DNA from: Porphyra umbilicalis
Taxonomy: Eukaryota > Rhodophyta > Bangiophyceae > Bangiales > Bangiaceae
Length of the DNA stretch: 47,034 bases
Reading direction: 5' to 3'
Assembly: GCA_002049455.2 (NCBI GenBank)
Contig: KV919216.1
Span: 1-47,034 of the forward strand
In this document: in pieces, positions 6,669 through 16,110 of the stretch
How the letters are laid out: the number at the start of each line of letters is the position of its first letter
Position numbering within the stretch: position 1 is the stretch's first letter
The notes under the pieces: model-generated
What the model was told of the DNA's origin: nothing
Databases searched by the model: none
What the model saw: only the letters and a program-made list of their open reading frames with translations
Position numbers and translations under genes: made by a program

Positions 6669-9632
6669 CGCCCCACCAAGCGGCAGCGCCGGGCGCTGCG
6701 TCGCCTCGCCCACGGGCAGTTGCGGGGGTGCGTGCAGACGCTCACCGGGCAGCCCGTGGCCGCGGAGACCGACGAGGTGCGCGCCAAGACGAGCGCCCTC
6801 TTCCCCGCGATGACCCCCGAGCTGGCGACAGCCGACTCGCTGGCCGCCGCCTTCCCCACCGAGCTGGCGGCGGCCAAGGCGTTCGGGGCGGCGCGTGTCG
6901 GGCCGGAACCGCGACAACTTGCGGCGGAGACGGTGGTCCCCACCATCCGGTCGGCGGCACGGGGCAAGGCGCCCGGCCCGTCAGGGCTCAGGATGGAGCA
7001 CCTTTGGGCCCTGACGTCGGCCGGGCGCGACGCCCTCGTGCGCGTCGTGCAGCTGCTGTCGTCGGCCGACGGCGTCGACCAGGTGCCGCCAGTGGCCCGG
7101 CGCGCCCTCGGTGCGGCCAACCTTCTGTTGCTGGTCAAGCCGGGCGGGGTGGACGCGGCGGGCGTGCCTGGCCTGCGGCCGATTGGCATGCCAGAGACCA
7201 TTCGCAAGCTGGTCGGCAAGGCGCTGATGCGGGAGGTGCTGCCCGACGCGCGGCGCTACTTTGTGCCGTTGCAGCGGGCGGTCGGTGTGTGCGGCGCCTG
7301 TGAGGACCTGGTACACGAGGCGGATGCGCGGCTGGCGGTGGAGCCCACCTGCGGGGTGCTGCAGCTGGATTTCAAGAACGCCTTCAACAAGATCTCCATT
7401 CAGGCGGCGTTGGCGGTGGCGGCTGCGGCCTTCCCGGAGCTGGTGCCGTACCTGCGGTGCATCTACCTTGGGGCGCCGCCGCCCGTGTACGGCTGGGGGG
7501 TGGACGACGGGGACGGGGGGCTGCCGGCACGGCTGTTGTGGCGGGTCGAGCGCGGCACCCAGCAGGGTGACGTGCTCGGGCCGCTCATCCACGCGCTCGC
7601 GCTGCACCCCGCCCTCGAGGCCCTCGCGGCGCGCCACCCGCGCTGCACTGTGCTCGGCCTGCACGACGACGTGTCGGTCATAGGCCCGGTGGAGGAGCTG
7701 GCAGCGGTCATGCGCTCCGCGGCGGAGCTGGGCGCCAAGGTCGACGCCGAGCTGGCTCCGGCCAAGTGCGCGGCCTGGTCGCCGGCGCCGCGCGCGCCGC
7801 CCGCCGACCTCGCCGACCAGTGGCGGCCGGCGGGGCTCACCTACTTTGGGATCCCGGTCGGGGGGGCCGAGTTTGTCGCCGCGGAGGTCGACAAGATGGT
7901 GGCGGCGCACGCAAGCGTGGTGCGCGCCGTCGCCTCCCTCCCGCCCGACGCCGTGCAGGCGCAGCTGTTGCTGCTGCGCATGTGCGCCGCGCCTCTCGTC
8001 ACGTATGCGCTGCGGTGCCTGCCGCCGGCGGCGGCGACGGCGCTGGCGGAGGGAGTGGACGCGACGATCCGGCGGGCGCTGCTGCGCCTCCTCCGCGCCG
8101 AGGATGACCGGCGGGGGACGCGACGGGCGCTCGTGGCCCGCGCCGCCCTCCCCGTCCGCATGGGGGGGCTTGGGCTCGGCGACCGCTCTGTCGTCACTTC
8201 CGCCGCCCACGTGGCGTCGTGGTTGGCCACGTTGCGGGCGGAGGACCTGCCGGCGCCGGCGCTGCGGGAGCTGGTGCGGGCGCTGTCGGCGTTGCCGGCG
8301 GTCACCGCGCAGGGCCGTCCGGCGCTCAGTGCCGCGCCCCCGACCACCGCGGGCGGGGGGGGCGGGGCGCCTCCTGCCGTGTGGGGGGGCACAAGTGCGT
8401 GGCCGGCGCCGGCCGGAAACGCTGCTGCTCCCACGCCCCCCACCCTGGTACCACCTCTTGCCGCCGCCCCTGTGGGTGTGGCCTCGCCCGCCTCCCTCGC
8501 CGCCTTCGCGGCCGAGGGGGGCTTGTGGGGCCCGTTACTGCCGCGCCTGCAGGCGTGCCTGGCGGCGTGCGTCGCCAAGGCGACGCCCGCCACGACGGGG
8601 TCGCCCGGCGGCTCTCCCTCTGAGTCTGTCGCGCCGCCGAGCACCGACCTCCTCCTGTCCTTGCCGCCCCCCCTGGACACGGCCAACATACCGGCCGCTG
8701 GCCTACTCCGTGCCCTGGGGGGCGTCCCGGACAGCTGGGGGGCGATGCTCGCGGCACCGACGCGGCTCACGCAGCGGCAGCTGGCGCAGGCGGCACACCT
8801 GGCGGCGGCGCGCGGCATGTGGGCGCCGCTGTCGCTGGCGGCACGCGCGCGCTGGGCCGCCTGCTGCGGCCACGGCTCCGGGCTGTGGCTGAACCGGCTG
8901 CCGTGCGGCGGCCCGCTGGGCGGCGCCATGACGGGCGCTGAGATGGTGGCGGCCGTGCGGCTGTGGGTGGGTATCGCCCCCGCGCCGCACGCCTCCGCCC
9001 GTGAGTGCCGATGCGGCGCGCTCGCGGACCCACTTGGCTCCCACTGGCTGGGCGGGTGCCCGCGGAGCGTCCCGCTGCGCACCTTCCGCAACACGGAGGT
9101 GCTGCAGCGGGTCGCCACGGTGCTGCGCGCAGACCCGCGGTGGACGGGGGTGGTGGCAGAGCCGCCGCTCCCCGCAGGGGAGCAGTCGACCGCGCTGCGC
9201 CCGGACCTGCGGGCGACGCGCGGGGCGTCGGGCGCGCCGCTGTGGGGGGACGTGTCGGTAGTCGCCGCGACGGCGGCCATCCACGTCTCCCGCACGGCGG
9301 GCTCTCCCCGCGTGCCCGGGGCTGCCCGGGTGCGCGAGGCGGAGAAGGTCGGCAAGTACACGCCGTACCTTCCCGCTGGCGACCCGCCCCACACCTTCAC
9401 ACCGCTGGTGTGGGAGGCGAGCGGGCGGGTTGGCCCGGCCACGGCGTCTTTCCTCGCCTCTGCGCTGGGGGAGGAGAACCACAGGGAGGCCCTTTCCGGG
9501 TTGCTGACCGATGTGTCGCTGAGTTTGTGGCGGTGGAATGCGCGGATTGTTTTGGCCGGGGTTGCGAATTCTTTTCGGATGGGGGGGGTTCCACCAGCGG
9601 CTCCGGCGCTGGTGGCTCACCTTTCGCATTAA
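6669..9632 (+). CDS. Reverse transcriptase and restriction-like endonuclease segment of the R2-like retrotransposon
   Basis: The frame has no ATG of its own at the boundary and continues the zinc-finger frame after a presumed indel. Reverse transcriptase motifs are GKAPGPSGLRMEHLW (about 6963), the catalytic aspartate in LQLDFKNAFNKI (7360), RGTQQGDVLGPL (7551) and LHDDVSVIG (7660). The usual Y/FxDD is therefore LHDD. The region to about 8300 is thumb-like, then Pro/Ala-rich. Near the C-terminus a CCHC finger (CRCG, H, C at about 9007-9060) precedes RPDL (9200), GDVSV (9247) and EKVGKY (9343), which fit a PD-(D/E)XK restriction-like endonuclease. Such proteins nick the target and prime cDNA there. 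The family is clear; the clade is inferred. Confidence 0.85.
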   Translation, partial: RPTKRQRRALRRLAHGQLRGCVQTLTGQPVAAETDEVRAKTSALFPAMTPELATADSLAAAFPTELAAAKAFGAARVGPEPRQLAAETVVPTIRSAARGKAPGPSGLRMEHLWALTSAGRDALVRVVQLLSSADGVDQVPPVARRALGAANLLLLVKPGGVDAAGVPGLRPIGMPETIRKLVGKALMREVLPDARRYFVPLQRAVGVCGACEDLVHEADARLAVEPTCGVLQLDFKNAFNKISIQAALAVAAAAFPELVPYLRCIYLGAPPPVYGWGVDDGDGGLPARLLWRVERGTQQGDVLGPLIHALALHPALEALAARHPRCTVLGLHDDVSVIGPVEELAAVMRSAAELGAKVDAELAPAKCAAWSPAPRAPPADLADQWRPAGLTYFGIPVGGAEFVAAEVDKMVAAHASVVRAVASLPPDAVQAQLLLLRMCAAPLVTYALRCLPPAAATALAEGVDATIRRALLRLLRAEDDRRGTRRALVARAALPVRMGGLGLGDRSVVTSAAHVASWLATLRAEDLPAPALRELVRALSALPAVTAQGRPALSAAPPTTAGGGGGAPPAVWGGTSAWPAPAGNAAAPTPPTLVPPLAAAPVGVASPASLAAFAAEGGLWGPLLPRLQACLAACVAKATPATTGSPGGSPSESVAPPSTDLLLSLPPPLDTANIPAAGLLRALGGVPDSWGAMLAAPTRLTQRQLAQAAHLAAARGMWAPLSLAARARWAACCGHGSGLWLNRLPCGGPLGGAMTGAEMVAAVRLWVGIAPAPHASARECRCGALADPLGSHWLGGCPRSVPLRTFRNTEVLQRVATVLRADPRWTGVVAEPPLPAGEQSTALRPDLRATRGASGAPLWGDVSVVAATAAIHVSRTAGSPRVPGAARVREAEKVGKYTPYLPAGDPPHTFTPLVWEASGRVGPATASFLASALGEENHREALSGLLTDVSLSLWRWNARIVLAGVANSFRMGGVPPAAPALVAHLSH

Positions 9633-11640
9633 GGGGCTGACCCCTAGAGTGTAGTCGGCGGGCTTTGGGTCCGGGACCGATTAAAAGCAACACCGGGGAT
9701 ATTCTGAGAGGATCGGATCCCACAGGAAATCCGTTTTCTGTGGCACCGAGCTGCCCTTGGCAGCCCCCCCCCTGTAACCACACAGACGGGGGGTCCTGAT
9801 CCGCCTCCAGACCGCTTAAGGAGACGCCGCTCGCGGCATCCCTGCGGCTCCCCCGGCTCCCCACGTCCGCTGTTTTTCCGCCTCCCTCCCTCCCACCCTG
9901 GGTCGGAGCGTGCGCCCACTGGTGCGCACAAACCATTGTTTTTCGTACAAACGAGGGCTCTTCTTTGTACTGCTTCTTTACTTCTGGACGTTTCCGGATT
10001 TTCTTTTTTCGTCTGCAGCTCAACTATTAAATACAACGTCACATGGCATCCGCGGGCCCCCTCTCTCCTCAGTAGTAACCACAATAAATCCGCAATCCAC
10101 GATCCGATCGCAGGAGAAAGAGCCCGAGGTCAGAACCACAGGAAAACCAAAATCGGTGGCAGTTTGAATGAGTCATAATCGCCCTCAGAGGCCAGCCGTC
10201 AGTGCCAAGGAAGTGTCATGCCGCCACCATCAGTGTGACTTCGAGCAGGCTACCTTTTTCCAAGCGGTAAAAATGTTGCTTGTTCTTTCCCCCATCACTT
10301 CCTCTTCTTGTTGTACACCATGCTGCTTTCGTATTCATCGTATCCAATTACCATGTATGCACCCGGCTAAAACATGTAACTTGTTCCTGTGCCAGCCGCT
10401 GCTCGTGCGTCGCCTCCATCGGTGTGCTGTAACGGTCGCCTGCCGACGCGGCGGCGGCAGGTGCGGCGAAGGCGGCAGAGGCCGCGGCGGCGGTGGCAGC
10501 GGCAGGATACACGGGGGCCTTGGCGGCAGCAGCAGGGGTGCCTGCCGTGGGAGCATGCTGGCGCCTCGACCGCCAGTCATGAAGACCGCGTGAAAGTACA
10601 ACGCACGCCCTCCATCTTGACTCACACCAACCCAGGCGTGCCACACAGTCCTCCAGGTAGGCTACAGCAGCACACAGCGTGTCGACCGGATGAGAACACA
10701 ATGGTACCGTCTACTTGATGATAACGTCTATGGCAAAAGTCATCCGCCTGCGCAGGCATCGATGGTCTGCCTCCGTCAGCTGCAGCTGTTTGTCCTAGTA
10801 GATGCTTATAATTTGATTGTTTTTGCTCTGCGACGCGCGCTGCAGCGGCACGTGGTCCACCGAGGGGGGGGGGGGAGCTGCCGACGACGGGGAGGCAGGA
10901 GTACGCCGGTGAAAGGCAAGGGGAACCACAGGTGCAGATGGCGAGGTCAGAGGGCGGGGAGGCGCGAGGAGGGGCGGTTCCAAAGCCACAGTTATATGTG
11001 CTGCGGCAACCGATATATCAGTGTCTAAGAGCGGGGCTTCGCCGAAGAGGAAAAGCCACAGGCAGACACGTGCTATTGGTGAGATATGGAATAGGGAAGT
11101 TACAAAAGAAAAAGTCACGACGTATGAGGAAAGAAGCCCTTCCCGTATACTGAGGCGACCTCCGTGAACTGTGCAGTACGCCCTAGTATCATCAATTGGC
11201 AACCAGGGGGTTCTCGACAGACAAGAAACAATGGTGAAGCAGTATGTGGGCGTTCCCAGAGTACCTGGCGCGTTCGGCGTCCGGAAAACGCGGCCGAAAA
11301 AAGAACGTGATGCGACCGTGGCGTCGATGGTCTGTGTCCGGCGACGCCGTGCGATGCGGTCGCACCATGAACTGTGAGGAGTGGCTCCATACATATCTTC
11401 ATACCATGAAAAGCAATTGTAGTCTAAATCCATTCTACACGCACGTCATCATCTCAAATTCACCTGCACTGACATGCAGAATTGGCCCAAGTCCCTGCTC
11501 TTCGCCGACACCAGCCCTGTTCCCGTCACATACTTCTCAGCCTATTCGCTCGCCGCCTTCGTGCGGGCAAGACCGCGCTACAAAGTACAGGGCGGAACGC
11601 GGAATCCGAACCTAATCGATGAAAGTGAGAGACACCTAGG
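9633..11640. other. No recognisable gene; possible 3' UTR and intergenic DNA
   Basis: GC content drops after 9650. The first few hundred bases may include the 3' UTR of the R2-like element. Short ORFs on both strands (for example minus 10348-10701, Ala-rich, and minus 10795-11433) have no recognisable domain and no coherent continuation. A run of G residues occurs at about 10865-10874. Confidence 0.5.
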
Positions 11641-11642
11641 TA

Positions 11643-12236
11643 TTACTCTTCACTAAGCAACTCTCGGGTGTGTAAAACGACGTGCCGCTTCCTCACGGAG
11701 AGCGTACCCACCACAGCGTCAATGGACATCATGCTGACATACCGCGTCTCGCCCCCTGCGCCAGACAAGCACTTCGTGTCCCGCCGCATTTCCTCCAAGT
11801 CAAACGCCTGTGACGGTCGGCCGTCGATTTTGCACACTCAATTTACGCAGAAGGATGCGGCTTTCCGTCAAAGTAAACGAGTGCATAGTGGTGCACGGCC
11901 TCAGACACATTATGTGTGTGTACTTTGGCGCGTTACACTCCTTGTCCTCGCCTTTCCGCTTTCTGGACGTAGGAGCTCACCTGTAGCAGGTGGTATCGTC
12001 GTCGGTCGTCCACTTCATCATTAGAAGACACAGTTCCCGCAATTTGGCCCTTTGTAAGCCGCATGCGGAAGTAATTCTGAGCCTTGGTTCAACTGGGGAA
12101 CTGTTGTGGCATCTTTCACAGAAAGAACGGCCTTCATCCGCCACAGCTCCTGCCTAATCAGATCGCTCACATCGCGTGGTGGTGGGAGTGGTGGGACAGT
12201 TGCAGCGGACCAGGCAAAAGAGACGGACGCCGACAA
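11643..12236 (-). pseudogene. Probable C-terminal remnant of the CACTA (TNP2) transposase
   Basis: Minus-strand fragments in changing frames carry RDVSDLIRQELWRMKAVLSV (near 12180-12120) and, at 11837-11643, a run ending in SIDAVVGTLSVRKRHVVLH. By eye these resemble the RDNSxVRYEL block and the terminal Val-Gly/aspartate block seen near the C-terminus of fungal and plant CACTA-type transposases. The strand and order agree with the clear TNP2 relic at 14478-16110, with a 1.8 kb block between them. Frames are broken by stops and shifts, so this is a relic. The resemblance is weak and could be wrong. Confidence 0.4.
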
Positions 12237-12498
12237 GGACAGTCCCGGACGATCCGCTTCGTCCGCATCGTCTCATTGGTTGGATCGGACGGCATCTGCC
12301 CCCCGTTCGTTTCCTCTGATGAGCCTATGATCTACAAGAAGCACCTGGTATCACCTATTAAGCACTGACAGTAGTTCAGAGGAATCCACAACTGCGCTCT
12401 TTCTGTCAGAAAGCCTCACTCACGTGCCAGCCGAGCGGTACGTAATAATGCGGCAGGAGGGGCGTCTACTGTGTTCGCATTGCGGACGGTGCAGAACG

Positions 12499-12517
12499 GT
12501 CCAAAATCGTTTTGGAC
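12499..12517. repeat. Short perfect hairpin
   Basis: GTCCAAAA and TTTTGGAC flank a three-base TCG loop. It has no obvious relation to a gene and could be part of transposon debris. Confidence 0.5.
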
Positions 12518-12674
12518 AGCCGAGATGCCATAATACAGTTTTGAACTGTCCGAAGCTGTCCGTAAGATCTTTCGTAACAGCCCTACAGAAGATCGACCTT
12601 CGGCGCCTGCGAGAGCCGGAACGTTGAAGCTGGGTCCGGCGATGCTCTTTGGATCGATTTCCAGGTAGCTTCGA

Positions 12675-12692
12675 CCCATTTTTCAGCCACAT
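12675..12692. repeat. 18-bp direct repeat, copy 1
   Basis: CCCATTTTTCAGCCACAT occurs here and again at 14456-14473. The copies bracket a 1.76 kb block lying between the two parts of the CACTA relic. A target-site duplication is the simplest reading. Confidence 0.7.
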
Positions 12693-14455
12693 CCCCGCCC
12701 GCGAATGCCCCCCTACCCCAACCCCCCTGTGTGCTCCTCCTGGTCCGTCTTCTTCCCACCTCCACATGCACTGAACAGTTGTTGCCGCACGACCGTGGAT
12801 CCGCGGTTCTTCCGGCTGGGTGGCTGCATGTGACGTGAGCTTGGTTTGTTTTTGACGTTGCTGACCATGGATGGACTGACTTGCTGCTGTGCTCAGTGAG
12901 TTCTTTACTTGTCCTTCTGGGCACGGTGTTTCTTTCACATGGAACTTTTGAGATGTCTGTGTCCACCGGGCTGATGGTCGTCGCGTTCAGCGTAGAGATG
13001 GTAGCGCGCAAAACAAGATGGACATGGGTTTCTCGGCACATCGGGAAGGTCTAGCCCGAGGTGCAACGGTCAGCAGACCAGATCATTAAATCCTATATAT
13101 TTGAACTACAGGAAAAGGGCTCTGGAATACTTTACCTCATTGCTTCGCTGTCATCATAACCTGGATTAAGATCGTCGAGCTCGTGTGTTCCGCCCGTTTC
13201 TGGCACAATCCCACGATCCAGAGCCGCGCAGCCGAACATGAGTTGAACAGAATCGCGTTTGTTGCCTGCTTGTTCGGTAACGCGCGCCGGAATAGCATCG
13301 CCCTCTGTTGAGGCTTCCCCGTGCAGCGACGGTGGCGGCGGCGGGTGCAGGGGCGGGGGCAGTGCTGGCCGGTGCTCGTGGCGGTGGCGCCTCCGCCGCG
13401 GGGGCGGCGGCGATTGCCGCCGCTGCGTGGTCATTGCAATCATTGCAATCGGGAGCTGAGCGCCCGAGGTGAGCACCGCGCGTGACAGTCGCGCGCGACG
13501 GCCCCCCACGCCGCCCGCATGGTGCTGGCCACGCCCGTGGGGCGGGGTTTCGCTTGCGCTGGGGCCCCACCTACAGCGTGCCTGCCTTTTGGGGTGATGT
13601 GGTACGCTGGAGCCTCGGGTGCGGCCACGAGGCAGAGGGCATGGCGTGGCGATGTTGTGCGGGCTGCGGGGCCGGCCCAGGAGGGAGCAGCGGCCCACAA
13701 CGCGGCGGCTGTCAACCACCAGTGAATTCTCTGCTGTGCGGTTGGCCCCGCAAGACACTCGGCAGGGCCGCCGAGGCGGCGCGGTGGCGAACCTGCGGGC
13801 AGCCAGTGCCCCACCGCGCGCCCTGCATGGCAGCGCCGTTGGCCCAAACGGTGGGCGCGCGTCCCACGTGCGGACCTCACTGGAGCAGAGCAGCGCGCGG
13901 CGGGCGGGAAAGCGCGTCAGCCATACACGCGGCAGCACCAAATCGAAAGCGCGTCTGAGCGCAACGCACGGGAGACTCGCGACTAGAGCGACGACACCCA
14001 GCCGGCTGAAACGCGCTGGGCGCTGTCCCCGCTGACCTGTGGGCGGCGAGCGAAACCCACAGCGCGGCGCGGGCGCCGCCGCCGGCGCGCTGCTGCGGGC
14101 ACACGCCGACGACGAGCCGCAGCCGCCGCCGGCCAGTCGCGGCGGCGGCACCGCCCCGACCGGCAGCCGCCGACGCTGCGCCGTCGGCCAGGCAGCGGGC
14201 GCGCCCAAGCCCCCTCCGTCCGCGGTCGCCCCACCCGCCGCGCCCCCATCGCACAGCAGTTCAAATTCCGGGCAAAAGAGCCGATACAAGATATTTCTGG
14301 GAGCACAGGCCAAAATAGCTTGTATGGCCTCTGGGTCAGATCTTGTCAGGCCTTGTTTCAAACAACGCAGGTGCCAATGACAAACGATCTCTGGTGGACA
14401 GGCTCTGGTCAGTTTGTTGGATCGGCAATCCGAGGAAGGCTCGGCTGACAGATCT
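12693..14455. other. Block of about 1.76 kb bracketed by an 18-bp direct repeat; no recognised gene
   Basis: The centre (about 13320-14260) is clearly GC-richer than its surroundings and gives long Arg/Pro/Ala-rich open frames on both strands, including a 442-codon minus frame. None shows a domain. No poly(A), terminal inverted repeat or LTR is visible at the edges. It may be an insertion into the CACTA relic. Confidence 0.5.
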
Positions 14456-14473
14456 CCCATTTTTCAGCCACAT
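14456..14473. repeat. 18-bp direct repeat, copy 2
   Basis: Identical to 12675-12692. Confidence 0.7.
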
Positions 14474-14477
14474 GGGA

Positions 14478-16110
14478 TTATGTAAAACTTGTACCCATCT
14501 GCGCTGGGTACTTGGCCGTTACCGCCGCCGATATGGCTGCATGTGGGGGGCGCCGCGATCGAATTACGCGTGTCAGCGTGTCGATGAGGTGCTCGGCTGG
14601 ACAATGCGAGTACGACCATGCAGGATCACATGAGGGCACGTCGGCGGCGACGTCCCGCCGGACCACAATAGCTCGCCCACACAGCCTTAAATGCCAGTCT
14701 CTCCCAGCGTAGACGTGCGTGTAGTAGGCTTGGCGAGAAACTCTTCAGATGTTTGTCCGCTGCCTCGAGCTGCTCCTTCGTCTTGGTGCTCAGCCTGAAA
14801 AGGCGGCGTCCGGTTCTGCAAAGTAGCATGAACACGTTGAAAAACCCGTACGGAAATCGATCGGCAAGAACGGCGTCGCCAACGCGCAGTAGCAAGTAGA
14901 TCCAGTCGACGGCCTTGTACGAACTCGAACGTTTGCAAGTATCCCGAAGAGCGCGCGTTTGACTGAGAGGGACCGTGAGGCGGCCCGCCTGAACTTCCTG
15001 TCCGATGACCCCGCGAACTGCCCTGGATATCACGCTGGGCTGGTCCCCAAGCTTCTCGTTATCGCGAGCGAATAGTTCCCAGAGTCAGATGACAACGTTG
15101 CTCAGAGAGAGGTGCATTGTGTCGTACGGAAAGAGATCTGGCCCAATTCCCCGGACGTACTTGAGCTGCGGGTAGCGGGCGTTGTCTTTCGGGCTTGGCG
15201 CAAAGAACAGCGAGTAGCCCTTAAACCCCTCCTTCTGCGCCAGGGTGTGTACTGCTTCCAAACGATGCCCTGCCCGTCGAACAGCTTCGACCGTGGTGGC
15301 GCTTGCAGCAACGCTGCCAGCTGTTCTTCGAAGTGCTGAGTCGGAGGTAACGTCGATTGGTCGACTCATGGATAAGGGGGGGTCGACTGCTGCATATTGC
15401 GGGTACTAGTAGCGAGACGTGCGCCTGACCCCTTCAAAGACCCGAAATGTTCTAGGGTGTTCGCCGTTGCCTCCAATAGCATGACGGAGCTTGCCCCCCG
15501 CCGGAATGTCGGTGGTGAACTGTACGTCAAACGCGTGTGCTTCTTGAGGCTCTGCGCATCCTGTCACCGAGACGCCGCTAACCTCTGTAGCAAGAGCATG
15601 CGGCTCCTTGGCGGTGGGGTACAGAAAATGTTCCAGATCCGCCGGTTGGCCTGGTCCAGGAGTGATCCCCAGGATTCGTTGGGAGACCACTGATACCCTT
15701 AAGCTGGGGTGAACGTTAATTATAGTCGCAATTATCGGCCAACCTTCGAAACCTCGCTGCTTCCATGCTTGAAACCGTCGGTTGAAATGTTCAGGGCCAT
15801 ACACGTGTCCGAAGAGAGGTAACCTTGAGCAGCGAGACTTCGAGCTCCTTGACCGTCAAACCAATCGCGAAGGTCATTAGGGGGGCCTGCAGCGGCCTCT
15901 TCGCGCGCCTCCTACATGGTAGATACCATGCCAGGCCCAATAGCGGGGTCGACAAGCATGAATCTCAGCCAGGGAAGTGGAGACCAATAGGTCGCCTGCT
16001 TGGCGGGCAGTCCATTCGCATGGTACCGCTGATCCTTGCACATATCGCACTTAGTGAGGGCCTCGCGGCCCGCAGTGAACGCTACACAGCCATTTCGGCA
16101 ACAGTGGACC
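14478..16110 (-). pseudogene. CACTA/EnSpm transposase (TNP2 family) relic
   Basis: Reading leftwards on the minus strand, the TNP2 landmarks appear in order: an N-terminal zinc finger (CCRNGC then CDMCKDQRYH, about 16107-16036); ISTDGF with the first catalytic aspartate (about 15790-15771); GWPIIATIINVHPSLR and ILGITPGPGQPADLEHFL (15750-15610); FPYDTMHLSLSNV with the second aspartate (about 15130-15090); DWIYLLL and LEAADKHLKSFS (14900-14730); and CDPAWSYSHCPAEHLIDTL plus IRSRRPP (about 14620-14540). There is an in-frame TAG before ISTDGF and at least three frame changes, so no functional transposase is encoded. CACTA transposases move DNA by cut-and-paste with terminal CACTA repeats. The terminal repeats were not identified. 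Confidence 0.82.

Larger units (their letters stand above)
5201..9632 (+). mobile_element. R2/NeSL-like non-LTR retrotransposon with restriction-like endonuclease, 5' end displaced by copia
   Basis: A single ORF-type element carries N-terminal C2H2 zinc fingers, a non-LTR reverse transcriptase and a C-terminal CCHC plus PD-(D/E)XK-like endonuclease. This is the architecture of early-branching non-LTR elements such as R2 and NeSL. The coding frame is already open at 5201, where the copia LTR ends, so the copia insertion probably lies within its 5' region and the rest is left of the window. One frame change occurs at a G-rich stretch (about 6640-6666). No poly(A) tail or target duplication is evident after the stop at 9632. 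Confidence 0.8.

Noticed and set aside
7841..9442. 533-codon minus-strand ORF opposite the reverse transcriptase
   Set aside because: It is a shadow: the plus strand carries clear reverse transcriptase and endonuclease motifs.
13132..14460. 442-codon minus-strand ORF
   Set aside because: It crosses the 18-bp repeat and a low-complexity GC block, with Arg/Pro-rich composition on both strands and no domain. I treat it as chance open frame.
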